From Nomia melanderi (taxonomy: Eukaryota > Arthropoda > Insecta > Hymenoptera > Halictidae): a stretch of DNA of 64,000 nucleotides. Positions 46,577 to 59,400 of this stretch are shown here, one piece after another (within the stretch, counting starts at the first letter, position 1; the number at the start of each line of letters is the position of its first letter). A model generated the notes under the pieces. It ran no database searches and was not told the DNA's origin. It was given only the letters and a program-made list of their open reading frames with translations. The stretch spans positions 1,860,001 to 1,924,000 of the forward strand of contig NC_135008.1 of NCBI RefSeq assembly GCF_051020985.1, written 5' to 3'. Both the position numbers and the translations under genes were made by a program.

Positions 46577-47429
46577 AGTATCAACAACCACAAGATAGGG
46601 AAACGGTAATAAGAATATACACGTTCCGTCAACGTTTCCTATCAAGACTTCAAAGTGACCATTATTACAAGCGAATCGTACGAAAGACTAATGAACGGAG
46701 GATCCACTGGGTCAAACGCGACCCACCATAAGATTCGACAAGATTCTGAAATTCTCGGTAGCCAGAGGACTAATTGCAATGCTACTGCAAAGCTTCCAAC
46801 GCGAGAAATAATAAACAGATTTCTATTTGCGGCACGTTCCCTAAAAATTAGCGTTTGCGTAAGCATCCAGCAGTCTGTCGACGATCGATTCCGGTTACGG
46901 ACGTCGCTAACCGGATTACGCGTGTTTACGTGTTGTTATTGTCATCTGGTACGAAACGGAGCGGGGGGCCCGCGCTCACGTAACCCGGAGGGTGACGTTT
47001 TTCGAGGGATAAACAGTAAATAATAAACAGCGGGCGAGTGGCGCGTCTCATGTGGTCGCACGTGTCGCGATGGAACGCTATTTGCGGCCCGGGTATTTAT
47101 AAAGCTGTTCTAATTTAGCCGCAGACGTATAAATATCAATTCAGCGCGGCCGATGCACCGGCGCAATTACCGTTTTATCGAGCCGCCCGCCTTTCCCTCG
47201 GACAGAAAAATTCTATTCGACGGAGAACTCCGTTGTTCGACGTGTCACGTGCGTTAACCATGAATAACTAACCCTAAATCAGCGCCACCCTGAAAACTAA
47301 ACGTTCGATCCGTAAGCTACAAATTAGAAACATGTATGTTTTTATAATTAAGTAGCGAAACGTGAGGTATAGGTTATTAGTATTTAATTAGAAATTAGAA
47401 ATCCGTTCGAAAGTAATGTTTGCTGAGTG
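46577..47429. other. Intron, CpG-rich 46860-47240
   Basis: No gene seen. Confidence 0.45.
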
Positions 47430-47619
47430 TTCCCTTTGCACTTGGAATATTTCAACATTTGATGAGATACAGACGATATTTCGTGAGATGAAAGAACAAA
47501 GCTATTTCATTTCAATATCTCTCAAATTGATATTATACGTAGTATAATATTAAATATCAAATTTTATAGTTTTACTGTATGAAATCAAGTGGTAAGACCT
47601 CTGGAGTGCGAAAGGTTAA
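47430..47619 (+). mobile_element. Family A TTAA MITE, left target site decayed (190 bp)
   Basis: TTCCCTTTGCACTTGGAATA on the left, CCTCTGGAGTGCGAAAGGTTAA-type on the right. Confidence 0.8.
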
Positions 47620-47685
47620 AAGTGCTTTCGAGTTCAAATTAGCGTGTGGTAAAGGTCAGTAAACTATTCTCCTAATATTTAGCAT

Positions 47686-47898
47686 TATTTAACCACCAAG
47701 CATTTAATACTAATATGCAATTCCTATAGAAACTGTAACAACAGATTATTTTCAGTTTCTTCAGACATTCATTACAGTACTGAAATGAAACTATTTTCAA
47801 AATCATTTCGAATACTCAATGCTTCGAAGACATCAATAATTGCTAAACAAAGAAATCTAAACCAGTCATTTTCACTGGCAGAGTAGTTCTAGTGTTAG
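47686..47898 (+). mobile_element. Family E MITE, decayed left terminus
   Basis: ACCACCAAGCATTTAATACT on the left, GTAGTTCTAGTGTTAG on the right, with the E body between. Confidence 0.8.
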
Positions 47899-49496
47899 TT
47901 ATCTAGGGTTATTTCAAACGTTACAATGTTTATCGTTCCGATTGTCCGCGTGTTATATTGACGAATCGCGTCGGAATCGAGATAAGTAACGAGAACTGAC
48001 CAATCAGACTCATGTTGCTCCCAAGGATCGACTCCTGCGCTACGCTCGGTACGTATGTATTAGCTGTAACACGTTGGATCTCCCGGAGAGGCCGCGATGC
48101 CCTATCCAGCCTCTCCAAGGACTTTCGTAATGGAGTTGTATCAATAATATAAGGCCGTAATAACTTCGGAACCAGGGGCTGCCACACCCTATTAACCGCA
48201 TCGCCTCCACCGCAATTACAGTACGGCGTCGCACACTCGTGGGCTTGGCGCGATATTACTAGGCACTGATAATAAAGTTAACACAGAGAGATAGTCAGGC
48301 GATAGCGGCCACGGTCTACCGTCCATCCCCCGTGCCCGCCGGCCACGGGGTAAATTGTTTGCTAATTATCGGCCCGGAAATCCTTCGTGACGCCGCGTCG
48401 ACGCCGCCAGAAAGGTGAATGTTTTCGAGCCACCGAAAGCTCACTTTACGAAACTTGTACTATAAGAAATTTCCTACGAGTACGTTCTTCGATATTCTGA
48501 TTTCATTGATTTGAGGTTGTTTATAGATAATCTGTTAGGATCGAGACATCGAGAATTTCGGGAAATTATGGATGACGCTCTGTAAATAAAGTGGACGCTT
48601 GGAGAATAATTTACAATCGATTACGATTGTTAGATATTTATTGTTATAGACTGTTACATGAGCCTTAGAAGCTAATGTGATTAAGCCTAGAAAAGAACAA
48701 TTGAGAATATTCATGTTTTGGCTTGTGAAATGACACGACATATTTAGGAGCTAGAAGAGTTCCTGACCTAGGAACGAGTGAATCCTTGAATAACTAAAGA
48801 GAATATTATATATTCCATTCGAATTCACGAGAATCAGAAAATATAAGGAAGATTGCAACTGATTTTGAATCAAGAAGTTCATGATTAACGGAAAAGTTGT
48901 CGCTGAACATTTGACTCCTAGTTATCTGATTACTCACTTCAGACGACGGTCAATTAATAGAATTTCTTCGACAAAGCGTTATACTTGTTGAACACATATC
49001 GATATGTTGTACTTAACAGAATAGTTTTCCTTGATAAAAATCCTCGATCGTGGCTGATTACAGCGTGACCATGCGATCGACTGCTGCGATTTTATTCGAT
49101 GGAGGATGCCACGAGGCTTCGAGCGCGTCGACAAGGGCCAACGTGCACGCAAATCCATATTTAGACTGGATATCGGTTCGCTTACTTTTAGACGAGCGGT
49201 TGGCGGCTCGACGTGGGCGGTTCGCGCGTGTTACCCATCGAAAATCTCGGTTATTCTCCAGTGAAACTCATTGTGCAGCGGATAATATCTTCGCGCGTAT
49301 CTAGAACGCTCGCGAACGCAACAAATCTGATAAAGTCCAGTGCGAAAGTCGGTGGAACACAATAAGTGGTGCAAAGAGATCGAAACTAACGTTGGAACAG
49401 TCTTCGCTGTACACGTGCCGATCTTTTATCGATTCTCATGTTCCGGTTTACTTAGAGTCGGCATTAGACTGGGAACTTTGCTAATTTTAACGGTAT
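47899..49496. other. Intron, CpG-rich 48020-48420 and 49030-49320
   Basis: AT-rich between the islands; nothing recognised. Confidence 0.45.
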
Positions 49497-49688
49497 TTAA
49501 CCCTTTGACGAAGATTCTTACAAAACCTTCAACACATGAAGCTAAATTATACATCAATTACTCAATTAATAGAAACAAAGAAAACTACGTGATCTCTTGC
49601 TGTTCAACTAATTAGATTGTTTGTCCACCAGTCTTCCAAATCTGAACATTTCATCTCACCGAATCGCCGACATCCGCCAAAGGGTTAA
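49497..49688 (+). mobile_element. Family B TTAA MITE, full length (192 bp)
   Basis: Reference copy. Starts TTAACCCTTTGACGAAGATT, contains CAACACATGAAGCTAAATTA, and ends CATCCGCCAAAGGGTTAA. TTAA at both ends. Confidence 0.88.
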
Positions 49689-51652
49689 CGCTACAACTAG
49701 AGTTAAATCAACCCTCTGAAATTCCTCTATAGAAACCCCAAGAGTGCATCCATTGCGACTTCCGCATTGCTAAATCAATAGCCTTAATAATTCCTCGAAG
49801 AAACGTCTATTACCTTCTAATACCTGCACAAAGAAACCAGAAATGGCTCACTTTGACTCGTCTAATAATTTTACTATTAAATACAAATCATTTATCAGTT
49901 CCTCAGAAGAATCTGCTTAAATTCCCGGGTTGCCATCCAATGAACGCATACTTTTTGGAAAGCAACCACCGCGTTGCACAGGGGGTTACCCGTATTCCAT
50001 TCCTCCGGCGCGGAAGAAACGCCGTTTTCGTGTCCAGGCCGGTTAGATGATATCGCGCGTCAACTATTACGAGCGCGCACGATAGATCCGCGTGTCACCA
50101 TGCAAAGCGGCGAGCGCTGCTCGGCCGTAGACTTTCGTCGCATGATATGCAGATTCCAGTAATTACAATAACAAATCGCGCAGAGGCAGGCATAATGGGA
50201 TCACGTGATCGTAACGTGCGTAAAACGGCACACACGTATGCATGCGCCGCGCACTCGGCCGGCGACGTACGTACCTGTGTACATCAGAAATCCTCTCGTA
50301 AATTCGTGACCTACGGAAGCACGGCCGCACTTTGTTCGCTCTCACGCTCGTCACCGTGGTTACGCCATGTTATTAGCCGTCGCGAGCCAATCGCCGCGCG
50401 CGGAATTGGTTCGGACGCAGCCGATTCTCGACGATAACGGCGAACTTTCGGATTTTCAATTTTGGGACTGAAGATTTTTGGTTTGAAAGATATCGTGCTG
50501 TTGGAGGAACCGTCTTTACGGGATTTCAACTGAAAATATAGTTTTCATGTTTTCCTTTTGTTCTCGACAGATTTTGTCCTTTCGAGACTTGGTAAATACT
50601 CGAATTTTTACTTTCATAGTTTCAATTGAAATTCTTTGCATTGAAAGAAATTATCCGAATCAACGCTCTCTGAACAGAAATCGAAAACGGGGGATGATTC
50701 GATGCTCTCTAAACCTAGCTGTAGAACCTTGAATCAACATAATTCTAAGAAAGTGTATTTAACCCGCGAAAACACTGGATTGAACAAAACAAAAGCAATC
50801 TAGATAATCGCATCAATATAATATAAGACTGACGGAACACGTGATTGAACTAAAATTCACTTACGTCAGATCTAAGCGAGATTCGCCGTAACAATCGCCG
50901 ATAACATTTGACAAATTTGACAAACCGAAGAATTCAAAAGCTCCTTCGGACGCCAACGGTAGTCGAAGCTTCAAATCCGCCGGTATTCGGTTAACGCAAG
51001 ATCAACCTTCAATACTGAGGTCCAACGAAAGCCGACTTTCCGTTGCATCGCGCCGCTGCAATTTCACGCCGATAACGGCTCGCCGGCGAGCGCATAAGAA
51101 ACTGGTAGTAAACAGAGGCAAAAACTCGGGGACACCGGCAAAAACCGTTCGTCTGCATCGGATCTAAGTCAAAGCGTTGACCAATCGGGCGGTCGTCGCG
51201 ACGCGAGAAGTTACACGTTCGCGTTGGCCTCTCCTGTTCATCGCCGATGCTAGCGCGCGTCGCCTCCATTGTGCCGGGCGAAGAGAGGGAGGCACGGGAA
51301 AAGAGGCAAAGAGGGAAAGAGGGAGAGAGACTGCGGTTAACGAACAGCCAGCGGCAAGGGAGACGGATAGACGGACAGATATATAGGCGGACAGGTGGGG
51401 AGGGGCAGAGGAAAGAGTTATGCAATCTCCATGTCACACTTGTCGGTAATTGGTTATTTACTGCCCTATCACGCCGGTGGTCCGACTTTTTCCCTTGCAA
51501 CCGTCGGTTCTTGATTATGTTACCCTTCCCGAGAGCCTATTCTAATTTAATCGAGTTCGGGAGCAACAATCCTAGATGAATAAAACCAGAGTTGCTTAGG
51601 AATCCTCTTTACATTATAAATTAGGTGATAGAATACTCCAGTTATCATGGGT
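49689..51652. other. Intron, CpG-rich 49920-50440 and 50990-51420
   Basis: No gene seen. A lone ACAG|GTACGT-like pair at 50268 has no pyrimidine tract. Confidence 0.45.
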
Positions 51653-51863
51653 TTAACTGCTGCGCTCGAAAGTTTCAGAAATATCTGAAATGCTCTGATA
51701 CAGATGATTCTTTAAAACTAGGTTGAAGAGAGATCACATGTAAATTAAAGAACAAAGCTGTTTGAAGTTCAGCTGAACAAAGTTCAATATTGAGCATCAG
51801 ACATTATCCTACTCATCGAATCATCTTTCAACTGATAGACGCTTCTCGAATGCAAAGGGTTAA
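51653..51863 (+). mobile_element. Family A MITE, degenerate full-length (211 bp)
   Basis: TTAACTGCTGCGCTCGAAAG on the left, CTCGAATGCAAAGGGTTAA on the right. An internal TTAA (GTAAATTAAAG) marks the site used by an insertion in the copy at 62422. Confidence 0.72.
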
Positions 51864-52847
51864 ATTAGAATAAAGTCCAACCCAGAAACAACCTAGACAA
51901 AGGAAGTAGCAGAGGAATTTCAGAAAACCTACAAGCCAAATTCTCTATGTAGTAGACTCAGAACATCCGGTAGCTAAATCCTGCACATCATCCAAGTCAG
52001 CCACGTCCAAGTTCGCCAGTCGCACCTATGTACACAAGTCAGCCAGCGCGAGTATTAATAACAATTTACGTTCACCGACTCTTATTAGACCTAACCCCGA
52101 CAAATCGGTCGGCTTCAGCCACCGCGAAGAGGACTCGAGACCACGCAGCGATTGATTTATCGAGGCGACTAATCTGTCGCCTGTTTGGAAAACGATGCCG
52201 CCGCGCCGATAGCGAAACGCTGGGAACGGAAGTGAGCCGCGAATTTATCGCGAGATTCGCCGGGAAGGCGCTGGAGTATCGGTAAGCTCCCAATTTTCCT
52301 TCGTCCGACCCCGGGGGACGTTTTTCTGTTCGAGGAACGCGGATTATATCGCGGGACGCGGTATTCCTGACGGATTGATTTATGGATCTTGTTACGTAAA
52401 CGTAATGTGTAACGATCGTAACCGGAACGTACCGAGCGGCGACGTGTCTCCGGAGATCGCAGCCGTTTGTGGACGAAACCCTGAAGTTTGACTATTCGAA
52501 TCACGAAAATCGGAGGCTAGCAATGTGTCGCTCAGTCCTTGCTATGCGAAATGATTCTTATTTCAAAAATAACTGAGCGAGTGAATTGAATTTCTCTATA
52601 TATGTAACGTTGGAATCGAGACGCAATGTCCATTGTTGAACAAACTTCATATTCTCATAGTGTGATAAAAATATAACCAGCATATGTTCAGCTGTATAGC
52701 TAAAAAATGACTTTCGTCTGAAGAATTTGTTCATCATTCATACTTAGTTATCGAGTTCTGCCTGGAAAATGGCCGTCGACGATTCCACGCGTTAGGTCGC
52801 CATAAGTTCGCGCCGTTTATTTTTCCACCGTATAAAATAATATTTTG
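51864..52847. other. Intron, CpG-rich 52060-52480
   Basis: No gene seen. Confidence 0.45.
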
Positions 52848-52936
52848 TTAACCCCCTCCTAGCCGAATTTTCAGCGTCCCAGGGCGCCAAGATCAATAGC
52901 AAACACGCTAAACTCGTGCGCTAAGTAGGAGGTATC
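52848..52936 (+). mobile_element. Possible small TTAA inverted-repeat element (89 bp)
   Basis: TTAACCCCCTCCTAGC on the left and GCTAAGTAGGAGGTATCT on the right form imperfect inverted repeats. No second copy was seen. Confidence 0.4.
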
Positions 52937-52957
52937 TCGTAGTCGCCGGTGAATGGC

Positions 52958-53035
52958 TTAACCCTTTGCACTCGGAAGTTTCTCGCTAGAAATATTTAAC
53001 ATTCTTCGACGAGACAACAATGATATTCTTTGAAG
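52958..53035 (+). mobile_element. Family A MITE, left fragment
   Basis: TTAACCCTTTGCACTCGGAA then TCTCGCTAGAAATATTTAAC; truncated. Confidence 0.7.
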
Positions 53036-54545
53036 TCCTCGCATCGATCTGTAGATTACAAAACGGAACGCGACGAGTATAAACGCAGTGCGGCGATCTT
53101 TCGCGTTTTTGCGTTCGGTAGCTGTGATTTCCAGCGGATCGCGTGTCCGCGCGATCGAACGGGAGAAACAGCTTCTGAGAAAGGATCTCCGGGAGGTTCG
53201 AGGTATGCTGATGATGGAGGAGGTTGGAGGATGGTCGAAGACACTCCGAAGAGGGTCAGAAACATTCATGAGGTTTACGGAAGCCTGCGCGGCAGTCTAA
53301 AAGTGTCTGGAGCGTGGAACACTGGGAAGATCTCGAGATGATTTGAAAGTTCCGAAGACGCGGAGAAGTTCGAGGAAGGCGAGAGATCATTGGGAGAGTC
53401 GGACTGACTGTGAGATCTCGGTAGCTGGACGGCGGACTGAAACGTTGGCAACACTGGAACCAAATGCGACAAAATGGCGCGTCGCTGATTCCTTCGCGAT
53501 TATTGGAAATCTGAATGATTGCATGAGGGATTAGTTAATAAGTTGATTTCATACGCAAAGTGGAATAATTGATCATCGATGAGTACACTCGTGTCGGTTT
53601 TTTGAGAATATTTAGAGAAGACTGGTAGTTTTGTGTTGTCTCTCGAGAAATTGGGAGGAATTCTTAATTCGGTGAGGAGGACCGAAGAAATTTCGATGAA
53701 CTCCGACCTCGAATGAACCGAGGACGGTTCGGGATCCCGAAGAGATCGAGATCCTGCGAGAACGGGGACCCGTCGGAAACTGAGAATTCGCTGCTCCACC
53801 ACATCTATTTTAACCCTTTGATAGAGCCGGTGCGCATGACCGAGCTTTACTTTCAATACTGATTACGATATTCCGATGCCGCGTGCATAAATTCGAATGA
53901 CCAGAAATCAACGTTTTCCTGATCGAAAAGGACATTTTTCCGTGTTTCGTAGCCGACGCGATGAACATCGCGAATTTAAACGGAGACTTAATTTAAAATA
54001 CAATTGTACGATACAAGGAAATTCGAGTATAACTTGAAAATCAGCAGAGACAACTTGATCACTTCAAATACCAGTTCGATAATTAACTGTAGCGTGTTAT
54101 CGACGATGATCGCAACGCGTCTGCAACGATCGGCGATCGTCTCGTTGGATTTTGCGAATGCGAATGTAAAAATGTCCCGAAAATCAGGCGCTCGCGAAAG
54201 GAAATCGCAACGTGATTCCGTTAAGTACCACTCTAGCCGCTCGCTATCTAGATCTACAACTGTGCACGGCTTATTATCCGCCGGTTCGTTGCGTGTTTAC
54301 GGATATTTATCAAAAATCGCACGTAACGCGTCGCGGCCGGTTATAATGGCAACGTTGAAAACGGTTCAGAAGTGAGATGGACCGTGGATTTTTCGCAAAC
54401 AAAGGAATCGATTATTGTAATAGAAAAAACGGACATGCTCATCGCTTTGTTCGAATGATTTGGAACATAGGTATAAAACTGTCATCGTACATCTGTCGAG
54501 CAATGACTGTTGAGACAGTGGAATAGATATTTCGCGAAAGAAATT
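53036..54545. other. Intron, mixed sequence
   Basis: A lone TTAACCCTTTGATAGAGCC end lies at 53810. Open frames of 100-123 codons are not recognisable proteins. Confidence 0.4.
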
Positions 54546-54614
54546 ATATCAATAATTGCTAAATAAAACAATCGAAACCAGTCATTTTAACTGGTACGGT
54601 AGTTCTAGTGTTAA
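54546..54614 (+). mobile_element. Family E MITE, right fragment
   Basis: ATATCAATAATTGCTAAATA then the E terminus GGTAGTTCTAGTGTTAA. Confidence 0.75.
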
Positions 54615-54669
54615 AGATACGAGTAAATCGTTAAGTTACGATTTCTTGAATATAATCCTAACTACTTCC

Positions 54670-54966
54670 TTAACACTAAAACCACCGAGCGTATAATGCG
54701 ATTAATGTATAATCCTAAGAATTGTATTGTTCGTACTCCAGAGGCGCCTTTCATTCGCCATTTAACTTAGTCCAGCAAGTTTACACAATTCAAAATCCAA
54801 TATCACGTTCTGTATAAGCTACCAACCACATGGAACATCGAAATAAATTAGTCCTGCCCCTAAATTTACGCGAGACGCGTCTTTACTTACAGAATTTATT
54901 ACTAATATGATACAATTCATCAGAAAATCAAGAATACTCGTTGAGAAAAGTATTCTCGAGTGTTAA
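54670..54966 (+). mobile_element. Chimeric TTAA MITE: family E left end joined to a degenerate family A body
   Basis: TTAACACTAAAACCACCGAG begins an E copy for about 58 bp. From GTACTCCAGAGGCGCC the sequence follows family A in reverse, ending TATTCTCGAGTGTTAA. TTAA at both outer ends. Confidence 0.6.
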
Positions 54967-55365
54967 ATACAGATGCTATCGAGATTTTTGAGAAACACTC
55001 AAAAAATGACACTCCAAACAAGCAAGAAAAACGCAGTTTGCCATTTTTTCCTCCTAATCCGAGAATCTAGAGCGCCGCGCGACGTTCGGAGCACTCGGGC
55101 CGAGTCTACGGTAATGGACTATTATCGGCGACTGCCTTGACCCCGGGCACGCGGAACGAGGAAGGAAAAGGAAAACCGCGCGGCGCGCGTCTTTATTGCG
55201 ATGCACATGCAAATTTTCGCGTCGGTTCTCGGGAATTCTGCGCGCGGAAACGGGGTGCGCGCAGTTTCCCGGTGGAAGACCTGTCGACCGACTGCGACGA
55301 GTTTATTCGTCGTTCACGTTTCAATTGCAGCTCGTTCATCCGGCTCGTTTCCGCTGATCTCTCGT
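54967..55365. other. Intron, CpG-rich 55070-55340
   Basis: Nothing recognised. Confidence 0.4.
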
Positions 55366-55454
55366 TCGAGTAATTAAATCATTCGTTCGAAACTTAGTCC
55401 TCCGAATAGAAAAATCTCATCTCGCCAAAATGCCGACATTCGTCCCCTGGTTAA
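55366..55454 (+). mobile_element. Family B MITE, right half
   Basis: AAAAATCTCATCTCGCCAAA then ATGCCGACATTCG lead into a decayed end whose TTAA is shared with the next A element. Confidence 0.6.
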
Positions 55455-55696
55455 CCCTTTGCACTCGAGAGGTGACTCTCGCTCATCACTTGATTTCACA
55501 CAGTGAAACTATAAAATTTGATATTTAATATTACACCTCGTGTAACGCACCAATTTGGAAATACTGAAATAAAATAGCTTTGCTCCTCGATGTACGTGTG
55601 ATTCCTCATCGAGTTAGTTTCACGGAATATCGTCTTTACCTCGTCAGAAAATGTTCAAATATCTCTAGTGAAAAACTTCCGAGGGCAAAGGGTTAA
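55451..55696 (-). mobile_element. Family A TTAA MITE, full length (246 bp)
   Basis: TTAACCCTTTGCACTCGAGA on the left, AACTTCCGAGGGCAAAGGGTTAA-type on the right; TTAA at both ends. Confidence 0.9.
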
Positions 55697-56509
55697 TAAC
55701 TGGATAAACGATAAGGGAAGGAGTTAATTTCTGACAATGTCACGCAACGTCCGTGCTGTGCAGCACGCCGGATATCAGAGAGACTTCGATTCTCGAGTCA
55801 TTCGATGGGGACGAGGGTATTCTACGGTCTGACGCGAATTTTTATTAATACGACGCGCTCGTGACCGGTTGGACAGTGTCGGACGCGCCGATCGGCTCGC
55901 TTGTGTCGATCGGAGATAAAATGGAATCGTGTTCCAGGGATAAACGACGATCATCGCGAACGTAAAGTCTGAATTGAGTTGCATCGGGTCTAGTGACTGC
56001 TTCTAAATCTTCGAAAATAACTCCGGAATCTGATTCGTCGAAAGTTCCATTGGAAAGGGATCGTCGGACTCGTTCTATTATTACAAATTCAACTTTTCTC
56101 TTTCGAAGAACAATGACCTTAACTTTGCCCATAGATCCTCGATGCAGTTCGGAACGTAATTCCAATAGAGAAAATATGTTTACCTGTAACCGGTACACCG
56201 AGAACGACGGAACTTCTCGTTAGCTGTGCATTTCCGAGAAAGTATATTCACACAGTCGAAACACTGAACTCCACTGCATTAAAACAATATTATTTGTTTC
56301 TCTGCATTCCGCGTTAAAAGTTTAACACTGACGTTAATGTTTTCCTCGTGATATACCTGATAATCTGATACAGCAATATTTTCAACCCCTCGCACTCCGA
56401 ATTTCCTTTACATTTTCTCCTCGATACCCCTGTGTCATTACTTCATTTGAAATGCATTTGAAACAATAGTTTGTAATCTGAACGTCACTCGATCCCTTTG
56501 AATTCAAGT
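55697..56509. other. Intron with a 117-codon minus-strand frame, unproven
   Basis: See findings for 55845-56198. Decayed TTAA-type ends occur near 56385 (TCAACCCCTCGCACTCCG) and 56494. Confidence 0.4.
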
Positions 56510-56732
56510 TTAACCCTTTGCACTCGGAAGTTTCTCGCTAGAAATATTTAACATTTTTTCTTCGAAACTGACTCGAAGGGAAATCACAAGTGCATTGAAG
56601 AACGAAGCTATTTTATTCCAATATTTCACGTATCGATATATACAAAGTTCAAAATTAAACATCACATTCTATAGTTTCCATGTGTCGAATCAAGTGGTGA
56701 CTGAGAGTCACCTTCCAAGCGCAAGTGGTTAA
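56510..56732 (+). mobile_element. Family A TTAA MITE, full length (223 bp)
   Basis: TTAACCCTTTGCACTCGGAA on the left, CTTCCAAGCGCAAGTGGTTAA-type on the right. Confidence 0.87.
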
Positions 56733-57764
56733 TACGAAAACACCGAGGAAAGCGAAGGCGACGTAAGGGCCGGCCAATGAACAGCCGAATAAGAAGATTA
56801 GACCGAAAGATTCGGGTGTTCGAGCGCTGTCGCCCCTGCCCACGAGTCGCGCACACTTATCGTTCCATCACCGATCGATCGAATCTCTCCCCCATTCCCG
56901 TCTGCCCCCTTCACCCGGCTCTTTCTCGTTCTCTCGCCCGTGTTCCCTGGAATCGAACGGAGGCAACGCGGAGTAATTTTTGGAGGCGACAAGGAGAGAC
57001 GAGGAGGGAGGGGCGAGGAACGCAGGGCAGAAAACGCAGATCGATCGGGCCGCCGCCGGTGCAACGCCGGTGCACGGCTGCAGGCTGGTCCGCTTTTCGA
57101 CGCGAGCGACGATAAATTCCGAAGCCTTTGCGAAAGAGCCAGTAAAGAGAGAGAGACAGACAGACAGAGGGAGAGAAAGAGAGAGAAAGAGTGAGAGGCT
57201 CTCGGAGAGCGCGGGTGTGTTACCTTACCGCGTGCGCCCGTTTCCCTGCAAAATATTTCAGCGTCTTGGCACCGCTCCCATCGGGGCGTCGAATTGATTA
57301 TCGAACAAACAGCGAGATATACTCGACAACTCGCGACTGCGGGCACGGCGTCAATTATACGGGACGATTGGAAACGAGGTGTGGTTCCGAATGTCGCGTT
57401 TTTCGGCGATCGAGTTAGACGGCTCGAGCCGAGGCTCGGCTGGTGTCTTCGACCGCTGGAGAAGTGCGTGTCGATGAACGAGTACTCTATAGTTTCTGTA
57501 CGGTATACTGCGCTTGGAGCATGATGCTCGAATGTTTCACTTGTGTACGGACAGTGTGGATAGAGAGAAGTTATTAGAGGTTTGACAGATGGTTCAATGC
57601 GTAGAATTTGTGTAACCGGTTTGCAGCGATAAAAATCGGGAATATTGGTTAAGTGAAAGTGGAATATAGAGATGGAATGTAGGGAGATAAATCAATGGTG
57701 ATTGATTTCTTGAGGAATTGGGAATCTATCGTGAAGTCGCACTAGTTCAGATGGATGATGCTTT
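56733..57764. other. Intron, CpG-rich island with GA microsatellite
   Basis: GC-rich 56740-57450 with (GA)n at 57148-57197. Overlapping open frames are compositional. Confidence 0.45.
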
Positions 57765-57841
57765 TATTGAACCGTTTATTCCTTGAAATGTATGAAAGCT
57801 TCAGCAGATGAAGCTGAATTGCCTATCGAATGCTTAATTAA
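57765..57841 (+). mobile_element. Family B MITE, partial
   Basis: AAGCTTCAGCAGATGAAGCT and TGCCTATCGAATGCTTAATT match family B; both termini are lost. Confidence 0.6.
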
Positions 57842-57941
57842 CCCCTTGGCGTACTATTTACTTTCGTTACTAAGCTCGTGTAATATTTTACTATCGATAG
57901 TTTCTAAGAAATACAACAAAATTTTCCATTCTACTTCTTAA
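57838..57941 (+). mobile_element. Family D-like MITE, left part
   Basis: TTAACCCCTTGGCGTACTAT resembles the D terminus; it stops at the TTAA of the next E copy. Confidence 0.5.
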
Positions 57942-58153
57942 CGCTAGAACTACCGAGCATTTGATACGATTAATATGCAATTCCTATAAGAATTGTAACG
58001 ATAGATTATTTTCAGTTTCTTCAGACATTCATTATAGTTCTGAAATGAAGCTATTTTTAAAATCATTTCGAATATTCAATGCTTCTAACATATGAATAAT
58101 TGCAATATAAAACAATCGAAACCAGTCATTTTGACTGGTAGTTCTAGTGTTAA
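57938..58153 (+). mobile_element. Family E TTAA MITE, full length (216 bp)
   Basis: TTAACGCTAGAACTACCGAG on the left, CTGGTAGTTCTAGTGTTAA on the right; TTAA at both ends. Confidence 0.9.
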
Positions 58154-58189
58154 ACGTATTACACACCGATGTAAAGAAATAAAGTGCAA

Positions 58190-58420
58190 TTAACCCTTTG
58201 CACTCGAAAGATGCCTCACCATTGGTGCATCAAAATCGTAAAATTTCGTATTTAACATTGCCTTGACTAATCTATCGATACGTGAAATGTGGAAATAAAA
58301 CACCATTGTTCTTATTTCGTGAATAGATTCCTCCTGAAGTTAGTTGAAAAAAGTGTCATTTATATTTCACAAAAATAAATTGAACGTTTCTAGCGAAATT
58401 TTTCGAGTGCAAAGGGTTAA
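58190..58420 (-). mobile_element. Family A TTAA MITE, full length (231 bp)
   Basis: TTAACCCTTTGCACTCGAAA on the left, TTTTTCGAGTGCAAAGGGTTAA-type on the right. Confidence 0.9.
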
Positions 58421-59400
58421 ATATATAACACCAGTATTATTTAAATAGCCAAATTGCCATGCTTGGGAACGAACCAGGAAACAAAGAGGACGAGGGGGTG
58501 GGACGAGGGATGAACGGGACTTCCGGAAATTTATAACTGACCAATATAGCTAGAGACTTCGAGCTCCAACGAGGACGCAATTTACAGCTGTTCTTATTAT
58601 GCCGGTATCCCAGCCCGTGCTGTCGCGGGGGTTGCTCCCATCCCCCGGAGGATCGAGGGCTCGAACGGAGGAACCGGACCGGCCAGAGCCACTGTGCCTC
58701 TGATAATAACTTCGAGAACTTCGGGCGAATTCTGCTCTGATCGATCGTGTGCAGCGGTTACTGGATTTTCTATGTTAATTTCTTGGGTATCCTAACAACC
58801 CCTTCTTCGTCGACTCGTACAACCGAAGTTGCTGATGGTTTACCGGCGAATATTGGGCAAATGAAAACGAAACGAGACACCGAGTCCTTAAACACAATGT
58901 CGTAGCTTGGAACTTTAATGCTGGAGTTACGGAAACTGTATATTTGACGGATATTGAATTCTTTCAACGTTTAGCAGCAGCTTACGATTTTAATTCGTGA
59001 ATTATGCGATGTTTTGAAATTTTCGAGATTTAGACGAACTGTTTTCTAGAGTAGAATAGGATAAAGTGTAGAATAAACGTACGTGAATCCGTTAAATAGT
59101 ATCTAGTAGGATTAATTTCATTTTTGTTGTGTAAAATATAGGACTGCAACCGTAAGTATGTGAGCGAAGCATTGACACGTTGACGTAAATGACAACGTCC
59201 TATGGTCTTATTATAAGTAAAGAATATAATGATCTTATTCTGAAATAAATAAAAATAAAAAAATATAATTTTATTCTGAAACTATGAAATCTTGATCGAA
59301 CTCCCCAACGATCAACTCATTAACAAAAACTAAAGAACTGCTGTCGTTCATCGCCGATTTCAAAGTGATTTCAAACTAATTTTCAGAAAACTGGATTGTG
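58421..59400. other. Intron, CpG-rich 58480-58750, then AT-rich
   Basis: No gene seen. Confidence 0.45.

Noticed and set aside
50250..50300. ACAG|GTACGT fused motif on the minus strand
   Set aside because: Sits in alternating GTAC sequence without a pyrimidine tract.
54004..54375. 123-codon plus-strand frame
   Set aside because: Composition is ordinary intron; no domain, no splice context.
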